A stretch of 64,000 nucleotides of DNA from Cladorhizidae sp. MBARI D1340-BT2 (GCA_028752905.1 JAQNBH010000011.1:27909178-27973177), one strand, 5' to 3'; shown: positions 1 through 13,507, counted from the stretch's first letter. Numbers and translations are program-made. Notes: generated by a model from the sequence alone, not told the origin.

Positions 1-437
1 ACCCAGGCAGTTGTTGCAATCTAGGTATAATCAGACAGTTGATGCAACCTAGGTAGAGCCAGGCAGTAGATGCAACCTAGGTTTACCCGGGGAGTTGATG
101 CAACCTAGGTATAGCCAGGCTGTTGATGCAAACTAAATATAGCCAGGCAGTGATACAACCAAGGCTATACACAGGCAGTGGATGCAATCTAGGTATAGCC
201 AGGCAGTTAATGCAATCTAGGTATACTCAGGCAGTTGATGCAATCTAGGTATAACCAGGCAGTTGATGCATCCTAGGTATACCCAGGCAGTTGATACAAC
301 GAGGTATACCTATGCAGCTGATGTAATTTAGGTATACCCAAGCAGTTGATGCAACATAGGTATAGCCAGGCATTTGATGCAACCCAGGCAGTTGATGCAA
401 CCTAGGTATACCCATGCAGTTGATGCAAACTAGGTAT
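1..437 (+). repeat. Higher-order duplication A, copy 1 (partner 2247-2683)
   Basis: The order of variant units in 1-437 recurs almost base for base at 2247-2683, a constant offset of 2246 bp. Shared rare variants include a unit with ATAATCAGACAG and one with TTTACCCGGGGAGTT. This shows duplication of a long block, not unit-by-unit slippage. Confidence 0.85.
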
Positions 438-440
438 ACC

Positions 441-1400
441 CAGGCAGCTGATGCAACGTAGGTATACCCACAGGCAGTTGATGCAACCTAGATATACTCA
501 GGCAGTTGGTGCAAACTAGGTATACCCAGACAGTTGATGCAACCAAGGTATACCCAGGCAGTTCATGCAACCTGGATATACCCAGTCAGTTGATGCAACC
601 TAGGTATACCCAGGCAGCTGATGTAACATAGGTATACCCAGGCAGTAGATGCGACCTAGGTATAGCCAGGCAGCTGATGTAACCTAACAATACACAGGCA
701 ATGGATGCAACCTAGGTATAGCCAGGCATCTGATGTATAATAGGTATACTCAGGCAATTGTTGCAACCTAGGTATACCCTGGCAGCTGATGCAACCTAAG
801 TATACCCAGGAAGCTGATACAACCTAGGTATATTAAGACAGTTGATGCAACCTAGGTATACCCAAGCAGTTGATGCAATCTAGGTATATCTAGGCAGTTG
901 ATGCAACCTAGGTATACCAAGGCAGCTGATACAATCAAGGTATACCCAGGCAATTGTTGGAACCTAGGTATACCAAGTCGCCAGATACAACCTAGGTATA
1001 CCCAGGCAGCTGATACAACCTAGCAGTTGATGCAACCTAGGTATACCCAGGCAGTTGATACAACCTAGGTATATCCAGGCAGCGGATGCAACCTAGGTAT
1101 ACCCAGGTAGTTGATGTAACCTAGAAATACTCAGGCAGTTGATGCAACCTAGGCAGTTGATGCAACCTAGGTATACCTAGGCAATTGATGCAACCTATGT
1201 ATATCCAGACAGCTAATACAATCCAGGCAATCGATGCAATCTAGGTATATCCAGGCAGCTGATACAACCTAGGTATACCCAGGCATATGATACAACCTAC
1301 GTATACCCAGGCAATTGATGCAACCTTGGTATACTCAGGCAGTTGATTCAACCTAGGTATACCCAAGCAGCTGATGCAACCCAGGCAGTTGATGCAACCT
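441..1400 (+). repeat. Higher-order duplication B, copy 1 (partner 3284-4210)
   Basis: Unit order from 441 recurs from 3284 at an offset of 2843 bp, including the rare CCCACAGG insertion unit and a GATGCGACC variant. The second copy has lost about one unit near 4010. The offset differs from duplication A, so at least two separate block duplications occurred. Confidence 0.8.
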
Positions 1401-4400
1401 AGGTATACCCAGGCAATTGATTCAACCTAGGTAAACCCAGGCAGCTGATGCAACCTAGGTATATCCATAGGCAGTTGATGCAACCTAGATATACTCAGGC
1501 AGTTGGTGCAATCTAGGTATATCCAGACAGTTGATGCAACCAAGGTATATCCAGGCAGTTGATCCAACCTGGGTATACCCAGTCAGTTGATGCAACCTAG
1601 GTATACCCAGGCAGCTGATGTAACATAGGCAGTAGATGCAACCTAGGTATAGCCAGGCAGCTGATGTAACCTAACAATACACAGGCAATGGATGCAACCT
1701 AGGTTAGCCAGGCAGCTGATGCATACTAGGTATACTCAGGCAATTGAGGCAACCTAGGTATACACTGGCAGCTGATGCAACCTAAGTATACCCAGGAAGC
1801 TGATACAACCTAGGTATATTCAGACAGTTGATGCAACCCCAAGCAGTTGATGAAATCTAGGTATATCTAGGCAGTTGATGCATACTAGGTATACTCAGGC
1901 AATTGATGCAACCTAGGTATACCCTGGCAGCTGATGCAACCTAAGTATACCCAGGCAGCTGATACAATCAAGGTATACCCAGGCAATTGTTGGAACCTAG
2001 GTATACCAAGTCAGCAGATACAACCTAGGTATACCCAGGCAGTTGTTGCAACCTAGGTATACCAAGGCAGCTGATACAACCTAGGTATACCCAGGCAGTT
2101 GATGCAACCTAGGTTTACCCAGGCAGCTGATACAACCTAGGTATATCAATGCAGCTGATGCAACCTAGGTATACCCAGGCAGTTGATGTAACCTAGAAAT
2201 ACTCAGGCAGTTGATGCAACCTGGGCAGTTGATGCAACCTAGGTATACCCAGGCAGTTGTTGCAATCTAGGTATAATCAGACAGTTGATGCAACCTAGGT
2301 AGAGCCAGGCAGTAGATGCAACCTAGGTTTACCCGGGGAGTTGATGCAACCTAGGTATAGCCAGGCTGTTGATGCAAACTAAATATAGCCAGGCAGTGAT
2401 ACAACCAAGGCTATACACAGGCAGTGGATGCAATCTAGGTATAGCCAGGCAGTTAATGCAATCTAGGTATACTCAGGCAGTTGATGCAATCTAGGTATAA
2501 CCAGGCAGTTGATGCATCCTAGGTATACCCAGGCAGTTGATACAACTAGGTATACCTATGCAGCTGATGTAATTTAGGTATACCCAAGCAGTTGATGCAA
2601 CATAGGTATAGCCAGGCATTTGATGCAACCCAGGCAGTTGATGCAACCTAGGTATACCCATGCAGTTGATGCAAACTAGGTATAGCCAGGCAGTTGATGC
2701 AACCTAGGTATACCCAGGCAGTTGATGCAAACTATGTATAGCCAGGCACTTGATGCAACCTAAGTATAGCCAGGCAGTTATGCAATCTTGGTACACCCTG
2801 GCAGTTGATGCAACCTAGGTATACCGAGGCAGTTGAATCAACCTAGGTAAACACAGGCAGTTGAAGCAACCTAGGTATACCCAGGCAGTTGATGCAACCT
2901 ACGTATACCCAGGCAGCTGATGCAACCTAGGTATACCCATGCAGTTGATGCAACCTAGGTATACCCAGGCAGCTGATACAATCTAGGTATACACAGGCAG
3001 TTGATGCAACCTAGGTATACCCAGGTAGCTGATTCATCAACTAGATATACCCAGGCAGTTGATGCAACCTATGTATGCCCAGGCAGCTGATACAATCTAG
3101 GTATACCCAGGCAGTTGATGCAACCTAGGTATACACAGGCAGCTGATACAATCTAGGCAATTGATGCAATCTAGGTATACCCAGGCAGCTGATACAACCT
3201 AGGTATACCCAGGCAGATGATACAACCCAGGCAATTGATGCAACCTAGGTATACCCAGGCAGTTGATTCAAACTAGGTATACCCAGGCAGCTGATGCAAC
3301 GTAGGTATACCCACAGGCAGTTGATGCAACCTAGATATACTCAGGCAGTTGGTGCAAACTAGGTATACCCAGACAGTTGATGCAACCAAGGTATACCCAG
3401 GCAGTTCATGCAACCTGGATATACCCAGTCAGTTGATGCAACCTAGGTATACCCAGGCAGCTGATGTAACATAGGTATACCCAGGCAGTAGATGCGACCT
3501 AGGTATAGCCAGGCAGCTGATGTAACCTAACAATACACAGGCAATGGATGCAACCTAGGTATAGCCAGGCATCTGATGTATAATAGGTATACTCAGGCAA
3601 TTGTTGCAACCTAGGTATACCCTGGCAGCTGATGCAACCTAAGTATACCCAGGAAGCTGATACAACCTAGGTATATTAAGACAGTTGATGCAACCTAGGT
3701 ATACCCAAGCAGTTGATGCAATCTAGGTATATCTAGGCAGTTGATGCAACCTAGGTATACCAAGGCAGCTGATACAATCAAGGTATACCCAGGCAATTGT
3801 TGGAACCTAGGTATACCAAGTCGCCAGATACAACCTAGGTATACCCAGGCAGCTGATACAACCTAGCAGTTGATGCAACCTAGGTATACCCAGACAGTTG
3901 ATACAACCTAGGTATATCCAGGCAGCGGATGCAACCTAGGTATACCCAGGTAGTTGATGTAACCTAGAAATACTCAGGCAGTTGATGCAACCTAGGCAGT
4001 TGATGCAACCTAGGTATATCCAGACAGCTAATACAATCCAGGCAATCGATGCAATCTAGGTATATCCAGGCAGCTGATACAACCTAGGTATACCCAGGCA
4101 TATGATACAACCTACGTATACCCAGGCAATTGATGCAACCTTGGTATACTCAGGCAGTTGATTCAACCTAGGTATACCCAAGCAGCTGATGCAACCCAGG
4201 CAGTTGATGCAACCTAGATATACTCAGGCAGTTGGTGCAACCTAGGTATACCCAGACAGTTGATGCAACCAAGGTATACACAGGCAGTTGATCCAACCTG
4301 GGTATACCCAGGCAGTTGTTGCAACCTAGGTATACCCACGCAGTTGATGCAACCTAGGTATAGCCAGGCAGTTGATACAAACTAGGTATACCAGGCAGTT

Positions 4401-5869
4401 GATGCAACCTAGATATACTCAGGCAGTTGATGCAACCTAGGTATAGCCAGTCAATTGATGCAAACTAGGTATACCCAGGCATTTGATGCAAGCAAGGTAT
4501 ACACAGGCAATTGATGCAACCTAGGTATACCCACGTAGATGATGCAATTAGGCATACCCAAGCACTGAATGCAACCTAGGTATTCCCAGACAGCTGATGC
4601 AACATAGGTATACCCAGGCAGTTGATGCAACCTAGGTATACCCAGGCAGCTGATGTAACCTAAGTATACACAGGCAAAGAATGCAACCTAGGTATAGCCA
4701 GGCAATTGATAGAACCTAGGTATACCCAGGCAGTTGATGCAACCTAGATATACCCAGACAGCTGATGCAACATAGGTATACCCAGGCAGTTCATGCAACC
4801 TAGGTATACCCAGAGAGCTGATGTAACCTAAGAATACACAGGCCATGGATGCAACCGAGGTATAGCCAGGCATCTGATGCATACTAGATATACTCAGGCA
4901 ATTGATGTAACCTAGGTATACCCAGGCAGCTGATGCAAACTAAATATACCCAGGAAGCTGATACAACCTAGGTATACTCAGACAGTTGATGCAACCTAGG
5001 TATACCCAGGCAGCTGATACAATCAAGGTATACCCAGGCAATTAATGGAACCTAGGTATACCCAGGCAGCTGATACAACCTAGGTATACCCAGGCAGTTA
5101 ATGCAAACTAGGTATACCAAGGCAGCTGATACAATCTAGGTATACCCAGGCAATTGATGCAATCTAGGTATACCCAGGCGGCTGATGCAACCTAGATATA
5201 GTCAGGCAGTTGATGTAACCTATGTATACCCAGACAGTTGATGCAACCAAGGTATACCCAGGCTGTTGATGCAACCTAGGTATACCCAGGCAGGTGATGC
5301 AACCTAGGTATACCCAGACAGCTGATGCATACTAGGTATACTCAGGCAATTGATGCAACCTAGGTATACCCTGGCAGCTGACGCAACCTAAGTATACCCA
5401 GGAAGCTGATACAACCTAGGTATATTCAGACAGTTGATGCAACCTAGGTATACCCAAGTAGTTGATGCAATCTAGGTATATCTAGGCAGTTGATGCAACA
5501 TAGGTATACCCAGGCAGTTGATGCAACCTAGGTATACCCACCCAGGCAGCTGATGTAACCTAAGAATACACAGGCAATGGATGCAACCGAGGTATAGCCA
5601 GGCATCTAATACATACTAGGTATACTCAAGCAATTGATGCAACCTAATTATACCCAGGCAGCTGATGCAACCTAGGTATACCTAGGAAGCTCATACAACC
5701 TAGGTATACTCAGACAGCTGATGCAACCTAGGTATACCCAGGCAGCTGATACAATCAAGGTATACCCAGGCAATTGATGGAACCTAGGTATATCCAGGCA
5801 GCTGATACAACCTAGGTATACCCAGGCAGTTAATGCAACCTAGGTATACCAAGGTATCTGATACAATCT

Positions 5870-6700
5870 AGGTATACCCAGACAGTTGATGCAAACTAGG
5901 TATACACAGGCAGCTGATACAATCTCGGTATACCCAGGAATTTGATGCAATCTAGGTATACCCAGGCAGCTGATACAACCTAGGTATACCCAGGCAGATG
6001 ATACAACCCAGGCAATCCTAGGTATACCCATGCATTTGATGCAACCTAGGTATACCCAGGCAGCTGATACAATCTAGGTATACCCAGGCAGTTGAAGCAA
6101 CCTAGGTATACCCAGGTAGCTGATTCAACCTAGGTATACCCAGGCAGTTGATGCAACCTATGTATGCCCAGGCAGCTGATAGAATCTAGGTATACCCAGG
6201 CAGTTCATGCAACCTAGGTATACACAGGCAGCTGATACAATCTAGGTATATCCAGGCAATTGATGCAATCTAGGTATACCCAGGCAGCTGATACAACCTA
6301 GGTATACCCAGGCAGATGATACAACCTAGGTATACCCAGGCAATTGATGCAACCTAGGTATACCCGGGCAGTTGATTCAACCTAGGTATACCAAGGCAGC
6401 TTATGCAACCTAGGTATACCCAGGCAGTTGATGCAACCTAGATATACTCAGGCAGTTGGTGCAACCTAGGTATACCCAGACAGTTGATGCAACCAAGGTA
6501 TATGCAGGTAGATGATGCAATTAGGTATACCCAAGCAGTGGCTGCAACCTAGGTATACCCAGACAGCTGATGCAACATAGGTATAACCCAGGCAGTTGAT
6601 GCAACCTAGGTATACCCAGGCAGCTGATGTAACCTAACTATACACAGGCAATGGATGCAATCTAGGTATAGCCAGGCAATTAATAGAACGTAGGTATACC
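5870..6700 (+). repeat. Higher-order duplication C, copy 1 (partner 6916-7745)
   Basis: A block of about 830 bp recurs in tandem at an offset of 1046 bp. Both copies share rare variants such as CATGCATTTGATGCAACC, TATGCAGGTAGATG and GCAGTGGCTGCAACC. It is the tightest and probably the youngest block duplication in the array. Confidence 0.85.
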
Positions 6701-8804
6701 CAGGCAGTTGATGCAACCTACGTATACCCAGGCAGCTGATGCAACCTAGGTATACCCATGCAGTTGATGCAACCTAGGTATACCCAGGCAGCTGATACAA
6801 TCTAGGTATACCCAGGCAGTTGATGCAACCTAGGTATACCCAGGTAGCTGATTCAACCTAGGTATACCCAGGCAGTTGATGCAACCTATGTATGCCCAGG
6901 CAGCTGATACAATCTAGGTATACCCAGACAGTTGATGCAAACTAGGTATACACAGGCAGCTGATACAATCTCGGTATACCCAGGAAATTGATGCAATCTA
7001 GGTATACCCAGGCAGCTGATACAACCTAGGTATACCCAGGCAGATGATACAACCCAGGCAATCCTAGGTATACCCATGCATTTGATGCAACCTAGGTATA
7101 CCCAGGCAGCTGATACAATCTAGGTATACCCAGGCAGTTGAAGCAACCTAGGTATACGCAGGTAGCTGATTCAACCTAGGTATACCCAGGCAGTTGATGC
7201 AACCTATGTATGCCCAGGCAGCTGATAGAATCTAGGTATACCCAGGCAGTTCATGCAACCTAGGTGTACACAGGCAGCTGATACAATCTAGGTATATCCA
7301 GGCAATTGATGCAATCTAGGTATACCCAGGCAGCTGATACAGCCTAGGTATACCCAGGCTGATGTTACAACCTAGGTATATCCAGGCAATTGATGCAACC
7401 TAGGTATACCCGGGCAGTTGATTCAACCTAGGTATACCAAGGCAGCTTATGCAACCTAGGTATACCCAGGCAGTTGATGCAACCTAGATATACTCAGGCA
7501 GTTGGTGCAACCTAGGTATACCCAGACAGTTGATGCAACCAAGGTATATGCAGGTAGATGATGCAATTAGGTATACCCAAGCAGTGGCTGCAACCTAGGT
7601 ATACCCAGACAGCTGATGCAACATAGGTATAACCCAGGCAGTTGATGCAACCTAGGTATACCCAGGCAGCTGATGTAACCTAAGTATACACAGGCAATGG
7701 ATGCAATCTAGGTATAGCCAGGCAATTAATAGAACCTAGGTATACACAGGCCGTTGATGCAACCCAGACAGCTGATGCAACATAGGTATACCCAGGCAGT
7801 TGATGCAACCTAGGTATACCCAGGCAGCTGATGTAACCTAAGAATACACAGGCAATGGATACAACCGAGGTATAGCCAGGCATCTGATGCATACTAGGTA
7901 TACCCAGGCAGCTGATGCAACCTAAGTATACCTAGGAATCTGATACAACCTAGGTATACTCAGACAGTTGATGCAACCTAGATATACCTAGGCAGCTGAT
8001 ACAATCAAGGTATACCCAGGCAATTGATGGAATCTAGGTATACCCAGGCAGCTGATACAACCTAGGTATACCCAGGCAGTTAATGCAACCTAGGTATACA
8101 AAGGCAGCTGATACAATCTAGGTATACCCAGGCAGTTGAATCAACCTAGGTATACACAGGCAGTTGAAGCAACCTAGGTATACCCAGCAGTTGATGCAAC
8201 CTACGTATACCCAGGCAGTTGAAGTAACCTATGTATGCCCAGGCAGCTGATACAATCTAGGTATACCGAGGCAGTTGATGCAACCTAGGTATACACAGGC
8301 AGCTGATACAATCTAGGTATACCCAGGCAATTAATGCAATCTAGGTATACCCAGGCAGCTGATACAATCTGGTATACCCAGGCAGATAATACTATCTAGG
8401 TATACCCAGGCAATCCCTGGCAGTTGATCAACCTAGGTATACCCTGGCAGCTGATGCAACCTAAGTATACCCAGAAAGCTGATACAACCTAGGTATATTC
8501 AGACAGTTGATGCAACCTAGGTATACCCAAGCAGTTGATGCAATCTAGGTATAGCTAGGCAGTTGATGCAACATAGGTATATCCAGGCAGTTGATGCAAC
8601 CTAGGTATACCCACCCAGGCAGCTGATGTAACCTAAGAATACTCAGGCAATTGATGCAACCTAGGTATACCCAGGCAGCTGATGCAACCTAGGTATACCT
8701 AGGAAGCTGATACAACCTAGGTATACTCAGACAGCTGATGCAACCTAGGTATACCCAGGCAGCTGATACAATCAAGGTATACCCAGGCAATTGATGGAAC
8801 CTAG

Positions 8805-9633
8805 ATATATATAGAGCAAGTTATGATGGCATGCCACTAGTGTCCTCTCTCGTTATATATATAGAGAGAGCAAGTTATGATGGCGTGCCACTAGTGTCCT
8901 CTCTCATTATATATAGAGAGAAAGTTATGATGGCGTGCCACTAGTGTCCTCTCTCATTATATATATAGAGAGAGCAAGTTATGATGGCGTGCCACTAGTG
9001 TCCTCTCTCATTATATATATATATATATATATATATTGAGTCAGTTATGATGGCGTGCCACTAGTGTCTTCTCTCATTATATATATGTATAGAGCAAGTT
9101 ATGATGGCATGCCACTAGTGTCCTCTCTCATTATATATATATATATTGAGCAAGTTATGATGGCGTGCCACTAGTGTCCTCTCTCATTATATATATATAT
9201 AGAGCAAGTTATGACGGCGTGCCACTAGTGTCCTCTCTCATTATATATATATATATAGAGCAAGTTATGATGGCATGCCACTAGTGTCCTCTCTCATTAT
9301 ATATATAGAGAGAGCAAGTTATGATGGTGTGCCACTAGTGTCTTCTCTCATTATATATATATATAGAGCAAGTTATGATGGCGTGCCACTAGTGTCCACT
9401 CTCATTATATATATATAGAGCAAGTTATGATGGCATGCCACTAGTGTCCTCTCTCATTATATATATAGAGAGAGCAAGTTATGATGGCGTGCCACTAGTG
9501 TCTTCTCTCATTATATATATATATAGAGAGAGAGCAAGTTATGATGGCGTACCACTAGTGTCCTCTCTCATTATATATATATAGAGAGCAAGTTATTATG
9601 GCGTGCCACTAGTGTCTTCTCTCATTATATATA
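8805..9633. repeat. TA-rich ~55-bp minisatellite, left part
   Basis: About 15 units of GAGCAAGTTATGATGGCGTG, CCACTAGTGTCCTCTCTCAT and a variable (TA)n run. It abuts the 28-bp array directly. Unit length ranges from about 52 to 68 bp because the TA run varies. Many units begin GAGAGAG and end CTCTCTC inside TA runs, so each can fold back on itself. The array resumes at 14825, so the element at 9634-14824 was inserted into it. Confidence 0.95.
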
Positions 9634-9668
9634 TGTGACAGGATTTGGGAAAAGGGACCTTATCGCGC
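9634..9668 (+). repeat. Left terminal inverted repeat of the DUF7869-like transposon
   Basis: All 35 bases match the reverse complement of 14790-14824. It starts TGTGACAGG and ends TATCGCGC. The minisatellite TA run stops at its outer edge. Confidence 0.95.
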
Positions 9669-10236
9669 AAAAATAAATATATGAGTTAGCTATACCATGT
9701 TGAAGCCCGATTTATAAGGTTCAAAATAAGCCTTGTATCAAGTCTAGAGCTGCTCTGACACCGAAGATATGAGCGAGAGCTTCAGGTTTAAGTACTGGCT
9801 AAAACCGTGACTATTTCAATAACTGGGCGTTGTAGTTGACGACGAAAGCTAAAATGTTTACTCCGTAAATTACCGTGTTACGAACGGGTGGGGCTACTTT
9901 TGCCGGGTCAGAAACGACTGTAAATAGCTATAGCTGTTGTCTGACAAAGTGAAACTATGGAACGCTGTCTAACTAAAACTATAGAACGCTGGCTAACTAA
10001 CTAAGACTGTGGACTTTGAAGCAGACGCTGTCGAAAGTGGGGCGGTACTTTTGGGAAAGAAGTAATCGAAGACTGTGAATTTCCAGTCATTCGCTTAAAG
10101 ATTCATCCAAAACAGTCTGGATTTGTACTGGGAGTAAGCGCTAGCCAGGTCTAGCACTAGGCATAAATAAGTAGAGTATGTACAGGCTAGCATTAATAAT
10201 TATTAGCATACATTAAAAAAGGACAAATTTGCAATG
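9669..10236. other. Non-coding left arm of the transposon
   Basis: No open frame of note. It holds a small internal duplication near 9950-10010 (CTATGGAACGCTGTCTAACT and CTATAGAACGCTGGCTAACT). Parts of the first 100 bp resemble the reverse complement of 18020-18120, the end of a related element. Confidence 0.5.
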
Positions 10237-10238
10237 TA

Positions 10239-12615
10239 CAGTACGGCCAAAAAAAAATTTACGTACCGTTGCATTGGGTAAACGTTCAACGCAGAAACGT
10301 TTCTTAAGAAATGCTCAAGCAACGCTCAAGGAACGCACAGATAACGCTCAAGCAACGTATTGCGAACGCAACGCACGAACCGTTATTTAATTACCCGAAA
10401 CGCGCAATCAACATTCGGTATCCTACACCACGTGTTCGATAGAGCGCGTAAAGTCAAGTCAGTCGGCCTACTGTTGATTACTGTTCTGTTTTGTTGCAGC
10501 TTCTACTTTTGATTTGTCCTGGGAATGGCTCACAGAAGAACTCTCGCTGCCACCTTCCTCTGAGCAGTAAGTGTAACACTAGGTAGAACTCCAATGGCTA
10601 GCGCCTATCTGTGGTAGTTACCCAGCCTTTACTTCAGTCTAGTTGTTAGTGTTACATACAGTATTTAAAACGAAACCCCCCAAAATAAAAGCTAGAACAG
10701 TGGATCCAGTAATGATAATTATACTGACTATCGTTTGGTCTTCTGGCAGAATGAAAGTTCTGGGTGGCTGTACCAAGCAGCAATGTTTTAGGGTGCTCCT
10801 CAATGGGAGTGGGAGGCCAAGGCAATGAGGGTGATATATAATGGCAAGATTTCAGCTATTGTTAAGTTTTAAATCAAATTCTTTAAATCAAGTTCAGGTG
10901 TGATTTACTATTTTGAAATGCAGTTACCAGGCAGCCATGGAGGAAGAATTCAATCCTGTCATGGAAGACGAGGATTACAGTTCTTCACTCTACATCTGTG
11001 GTGGTGGGGTCAGGACTGGACTTGTTCAATAACTATATAGTTGTTTTTGAAATTATCATTATTTTATATCTTCTTATTGATAATTTAATAAGAAAATTTA
11101 ACATCTCTAACTACCCAAACACACGAAAGTTTTGCCAACTTGATATCACAAGTGATTTCCAAATAAACCTCCCGTGGCAGGTGTCTGTTCTACTTCTAAC
11201 ATCTACAGTTAATCAAAATTGTGTTATGCTGTCCACCAATTCAGCTTTGGACTTGGGCTTCACTTCTCTCCTGATGTACTCTTTCAAACTCGTGTCACAG
11301 GTCTTCAATGGGGTTGGCATCTTGAAACTCAGGAGGCATCCTCCATCAATTTATATCGAACTCTTTAGCCAGCCTGGATGTACGTTTGGGGTCAGTGTCC
11401 TGCATGAAGCGGTGATGGGAGCAAACATCCTTTACAAAGGGTAACAAGGGTCTAGTGAAGAATTTGAACAAAAAGTGGGGCTCTCATAATACTGGCCCAC
11501 ACATTTACCTTCACCAAATGTTTCACGCTATAATAAAATAAACAGGTTTAAAACAAGAGTATAAATCTACACCTTATTACACACACAACCATAATACAAC
11601 ATGAATCATATCTTAGCTTGTTCTTTTGTGTCTGCCTTATACAACAAAAAAAAGCCTATATATGTGTTTCCAATTGAACTGTGCACTCGTCTGTCCTCTT
11701 CAAGGTTCTGTATCTCGCTCCAATCTCTTGACCTAGGACAGGGATAAATGATACTGCTATTGATCATGTTATTACATTAGTCACTATACCAATTCACCAG
11801 TGTTCTATATCAATATCTTGCCCTAGACTTAAGCCATAACATCTACAAAGTCCCTAAACTATATATATATATATATTTTTTTAATCCAATGGCTTATCCC
11901 CATCAGCACATTGGCTCTAACCAAAATACCATCAAGACCCAGGCCTAGATTATCATTAGCCACTAACAACCAACATAGCTTCAGTGTGACACAGAAAGCT
12001 TCTACACTAGATATTAACTTTCACATAGTTCCATCCCAAAACTAGTTCAACACAAGCTTCTCTTATCAGTTGGCATTACCTCTGCCTCAAAATATCAACA
12101 TAAGCAATGTCCTGCAAAGCAAGTCTGGGTTCCCTTCGCTGTGAAGGAGAACTGCAGTTGGTATGCTGTCTTCTCATCATCTTCCAGCATCTTTTCCACC
12201 ACCGCTCCACGGCTGTAAGGCGATACCTGTCTCGCAGTGCTTGACAAAACTGGATGCTTTGCCTTGTTGCTGTCAGGCCCTCCTTCAAAATACAGACGAT
12301 AGCTGCAGCCTTGAATCCTCTAGATCCTAAAGAATACAATTCTGTTTCTTCTAATAGAATAAGGCATCTTGATTCTGAAAAAGAATAACCGCTAGAGCAA
12401 CGACAGTTAGCCTTCGTCGATCTGGCATGCGCTAGAGAAATTCAATTTTACAACGCTCAATTAACGATCCCTGCCTAACGTTTTTGGCCAACGTTTAGCG
12501 AACGTATGGCGAACGTTCGGCGAACGTTTGTCGAATGGTACAGCAACGCTGCGACTCAAACGTACCACAAATGTCCAACGCAAATGGTACGTAAAGTTTT
12601 TTTTTACCTCTACTG
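10239..12615 (-). mobile_element. Decayed Tc1/mariner element nested in the transposon
   Basis: A 2,377-bp element flanked by TA on each side (10237-10238 and 12616-12617), the target duplication of this superfamily. Its ends are imperfect inverted repeats beginning CAGTA and sharing an A-run followed by TTTACGTACC. Beyond them lie CpG-rich subterminal stretches full of AACG and AACGTT motifs at 10270-10380 and 12450-12590. A dead transposase gene runs on the minus strand. It lies in the left arm of the outer element, only 61 bp past that element's stop codon. Confidence 0.85.
11130..12339 (-). pseudogene. Tc1/mariner transposase relic
   Basis: Minus-strand frames, broken by stops and frameshifts, follow the order of a Tc1-like transposase. 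At 12339-12190 is an N-terminal helix-turn-helix-like segment (IVCILKEGLTATRQS, RYRLTAVER). At 12170-12080 are the linker motifs (EKMLEDDEKTAYQLQ, then a CRTLL-type block). At 12060-12010 is a QLIREA-like segment. At 11530-11490 is KVNVWASIM, the usual first half of the catalytic core. At 11400-11290 are HRFMQDTDPKRTSRLAKEF with the second catalytic Asp and DANPIEDL, the conserved NPIE.LW region with its Trp replaced by a stop. The section around 11540-12000, which should hold the first Asp, is too decayed to read. Plus-strand frames here (e.g. 10998-11444) are antisense to it. The family call is firm; the protein cannot be functional. Confidence 0.85.
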
Positions 12616-12676
12616 TAGCTTCCTACTGTTAGTTATGTGGTGTGTTTGAGATTGAGATGAGATTCCACTTCATTGT

Positions 12677-13507
12677 TCAGAAGTTGGGGGTACTGCTCCT
12701 GCTTGTTGGTTTTGGATTTGGGGGTAATGGACAGGTAGTGTCTTTGTCAGAGTCAGGACAAAATTGCCTGATATTCTCATACAGGTACCATTGCCATTCA
12801 AGAGTAAGACCCATGGGATGTATTACAAGTGGCAAACCATTCTGTTGCGGTTTCCAAGTATGTTTGAAGAGTTTGATCTCCTGTTCCACTGTATCACATC
12901 GGTCCCTCACGAACACACTGCCAGGAACACGGCTATCAAAGAAAAAGTGATGGAGTTTTTTAATGCCAATGATCTTCTTGAAGTGAGTTGCAAAAAGAGT
13001 ACTCCAATCAAATGTTGGTACAATGACTGCTTCATCTTCGGTTGCAACTAACTGAGCGAAGTTACAATCTGCAGATAAATTGACAACACTTGCTAGGCCA
13101 CTCAATGTCCCTATCTTTGTCCTTCTGTATTTCCTCTTCAGCAGTCCAAAGCACCAATCTGGTGAGAACTTTGTGTGCCCTACCACCAAAAATGACAACG
13201 TGATTTTGTTGTGCCTTCCTGTTAGAGTCCTCCACAACAAGTACTGCATCATACAATTGTTCTTGTTCTGTCCCGTGCAATTATCAGCATGGAGGAACAC
13301 TTCTGTCTCTCCAAGTCCATGAGTCTCAAGGAAGTGATGAAGCTGGCTCACCACAACATTGGCGCCTTTGCCACAATCGCTGGCCTCATCAGTCAGGTAG
13401 TTCACCTGCCTCGGAATTCCTTCGCAGTGTACACCAAAGATACTGCACTTCCGAGGTACAAGAAAGTACATGGGACCTGGCTGGAGAGGATCTGAAGGAT
13501 AGTGCAC
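12677..13507 (-). CDS. DUF7869-like putative transposase, exon 2 (C-terminal half)
   Basis: A 276-codon frame ending at TGA 12677-12679 with no internal stops. It begins at an acceptor (TTCTTTGATAG before GTG at 13507) in the same phase as the end of exon 1, so translation passes from VHYPSDPLQPGP onward. Conserved-looking blocks are PRKCSIFGV, GIPRQVNYLTDEA, EVFLHADNCTGQNKNN (about residues 69-84), and VVGHTKFSPDWCFGL (108-122), then a KYRRTKIG basic stretch. D40, D75 and D117 (or H111 with D117) are candidate metal-binding residues of an RNase-H-like fold; this is inference, not a known assignment. The last ~20 residues are Pro/Ser/Thr-rich. Only about 60 bp separate the stop from the nested Tc1 copy, so the original 3' UTR is interrupted. 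I recognise the family from memory as DUF7869. Confidence 0.75.
   Translation of the reverse strand: MHYPSDPLQPGPMYFLVPRKCSIFGVHCEGIPRQVNYLTDEASDCGKGANVVVSQLHHFLETHGLGETEVFLHADNCTGQNKNNCMMQYLLWRTLTGRHNKITLSFLVVGHTKFSPDWCFGLLKRKYRRTKIGTLSGLASVVNLSADCNFAQLVATEDEAVIVPTFDWSTLFATHFKKIIGIKKLHHFFFDSRVPGSVFVRDRCDTVEQEIKLFKHTWKPQQNGLPLVIHPMGLTLEWQWYLYENIRQFCPDSDKDTTCPLPPNPKPTSRSSTPNF

Larger units (their letters stand above)
1..8804. repeat. 28-bp minisatellite array
   Basis: The stretch is built of about 310 degenerate copies of a 28-bp unit close to GATGCAACCTAGGTATACCC followed by AGGCAGTT. Units vary by substitution (AGCTGATAC, AATTGATG variants), by short truncations and by loss of half units. 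The period is not a multiple of 3, so reading frames close quickly, and the short minus-strand frames near 4688-4882, 5840-6031, 6886-7077 and 7680-7892 are by-products of the repeat. The array starts outside the window. I see no gene or inserted element inside it. Confidence 0.97.

Noticed and set aside
1..8804. CRISPR-like array
   Set aside because: Units are contiguous and degenerate with no unique spacers, and the context is eukaryotic; the same applies to the other arrays.
10998..11444. 148-codon plus-strand frame
   Set aside because: It is antisense to the Tc1/mariner catalytic region on the minus strand; the plus-strand product has no recognisable motif.
12642..13495. Several plus-strand frames of 68-102 codons
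   Set aside because: They overlap exon 2 of the DUF7869-like gene in antisense and carry no family motifs.
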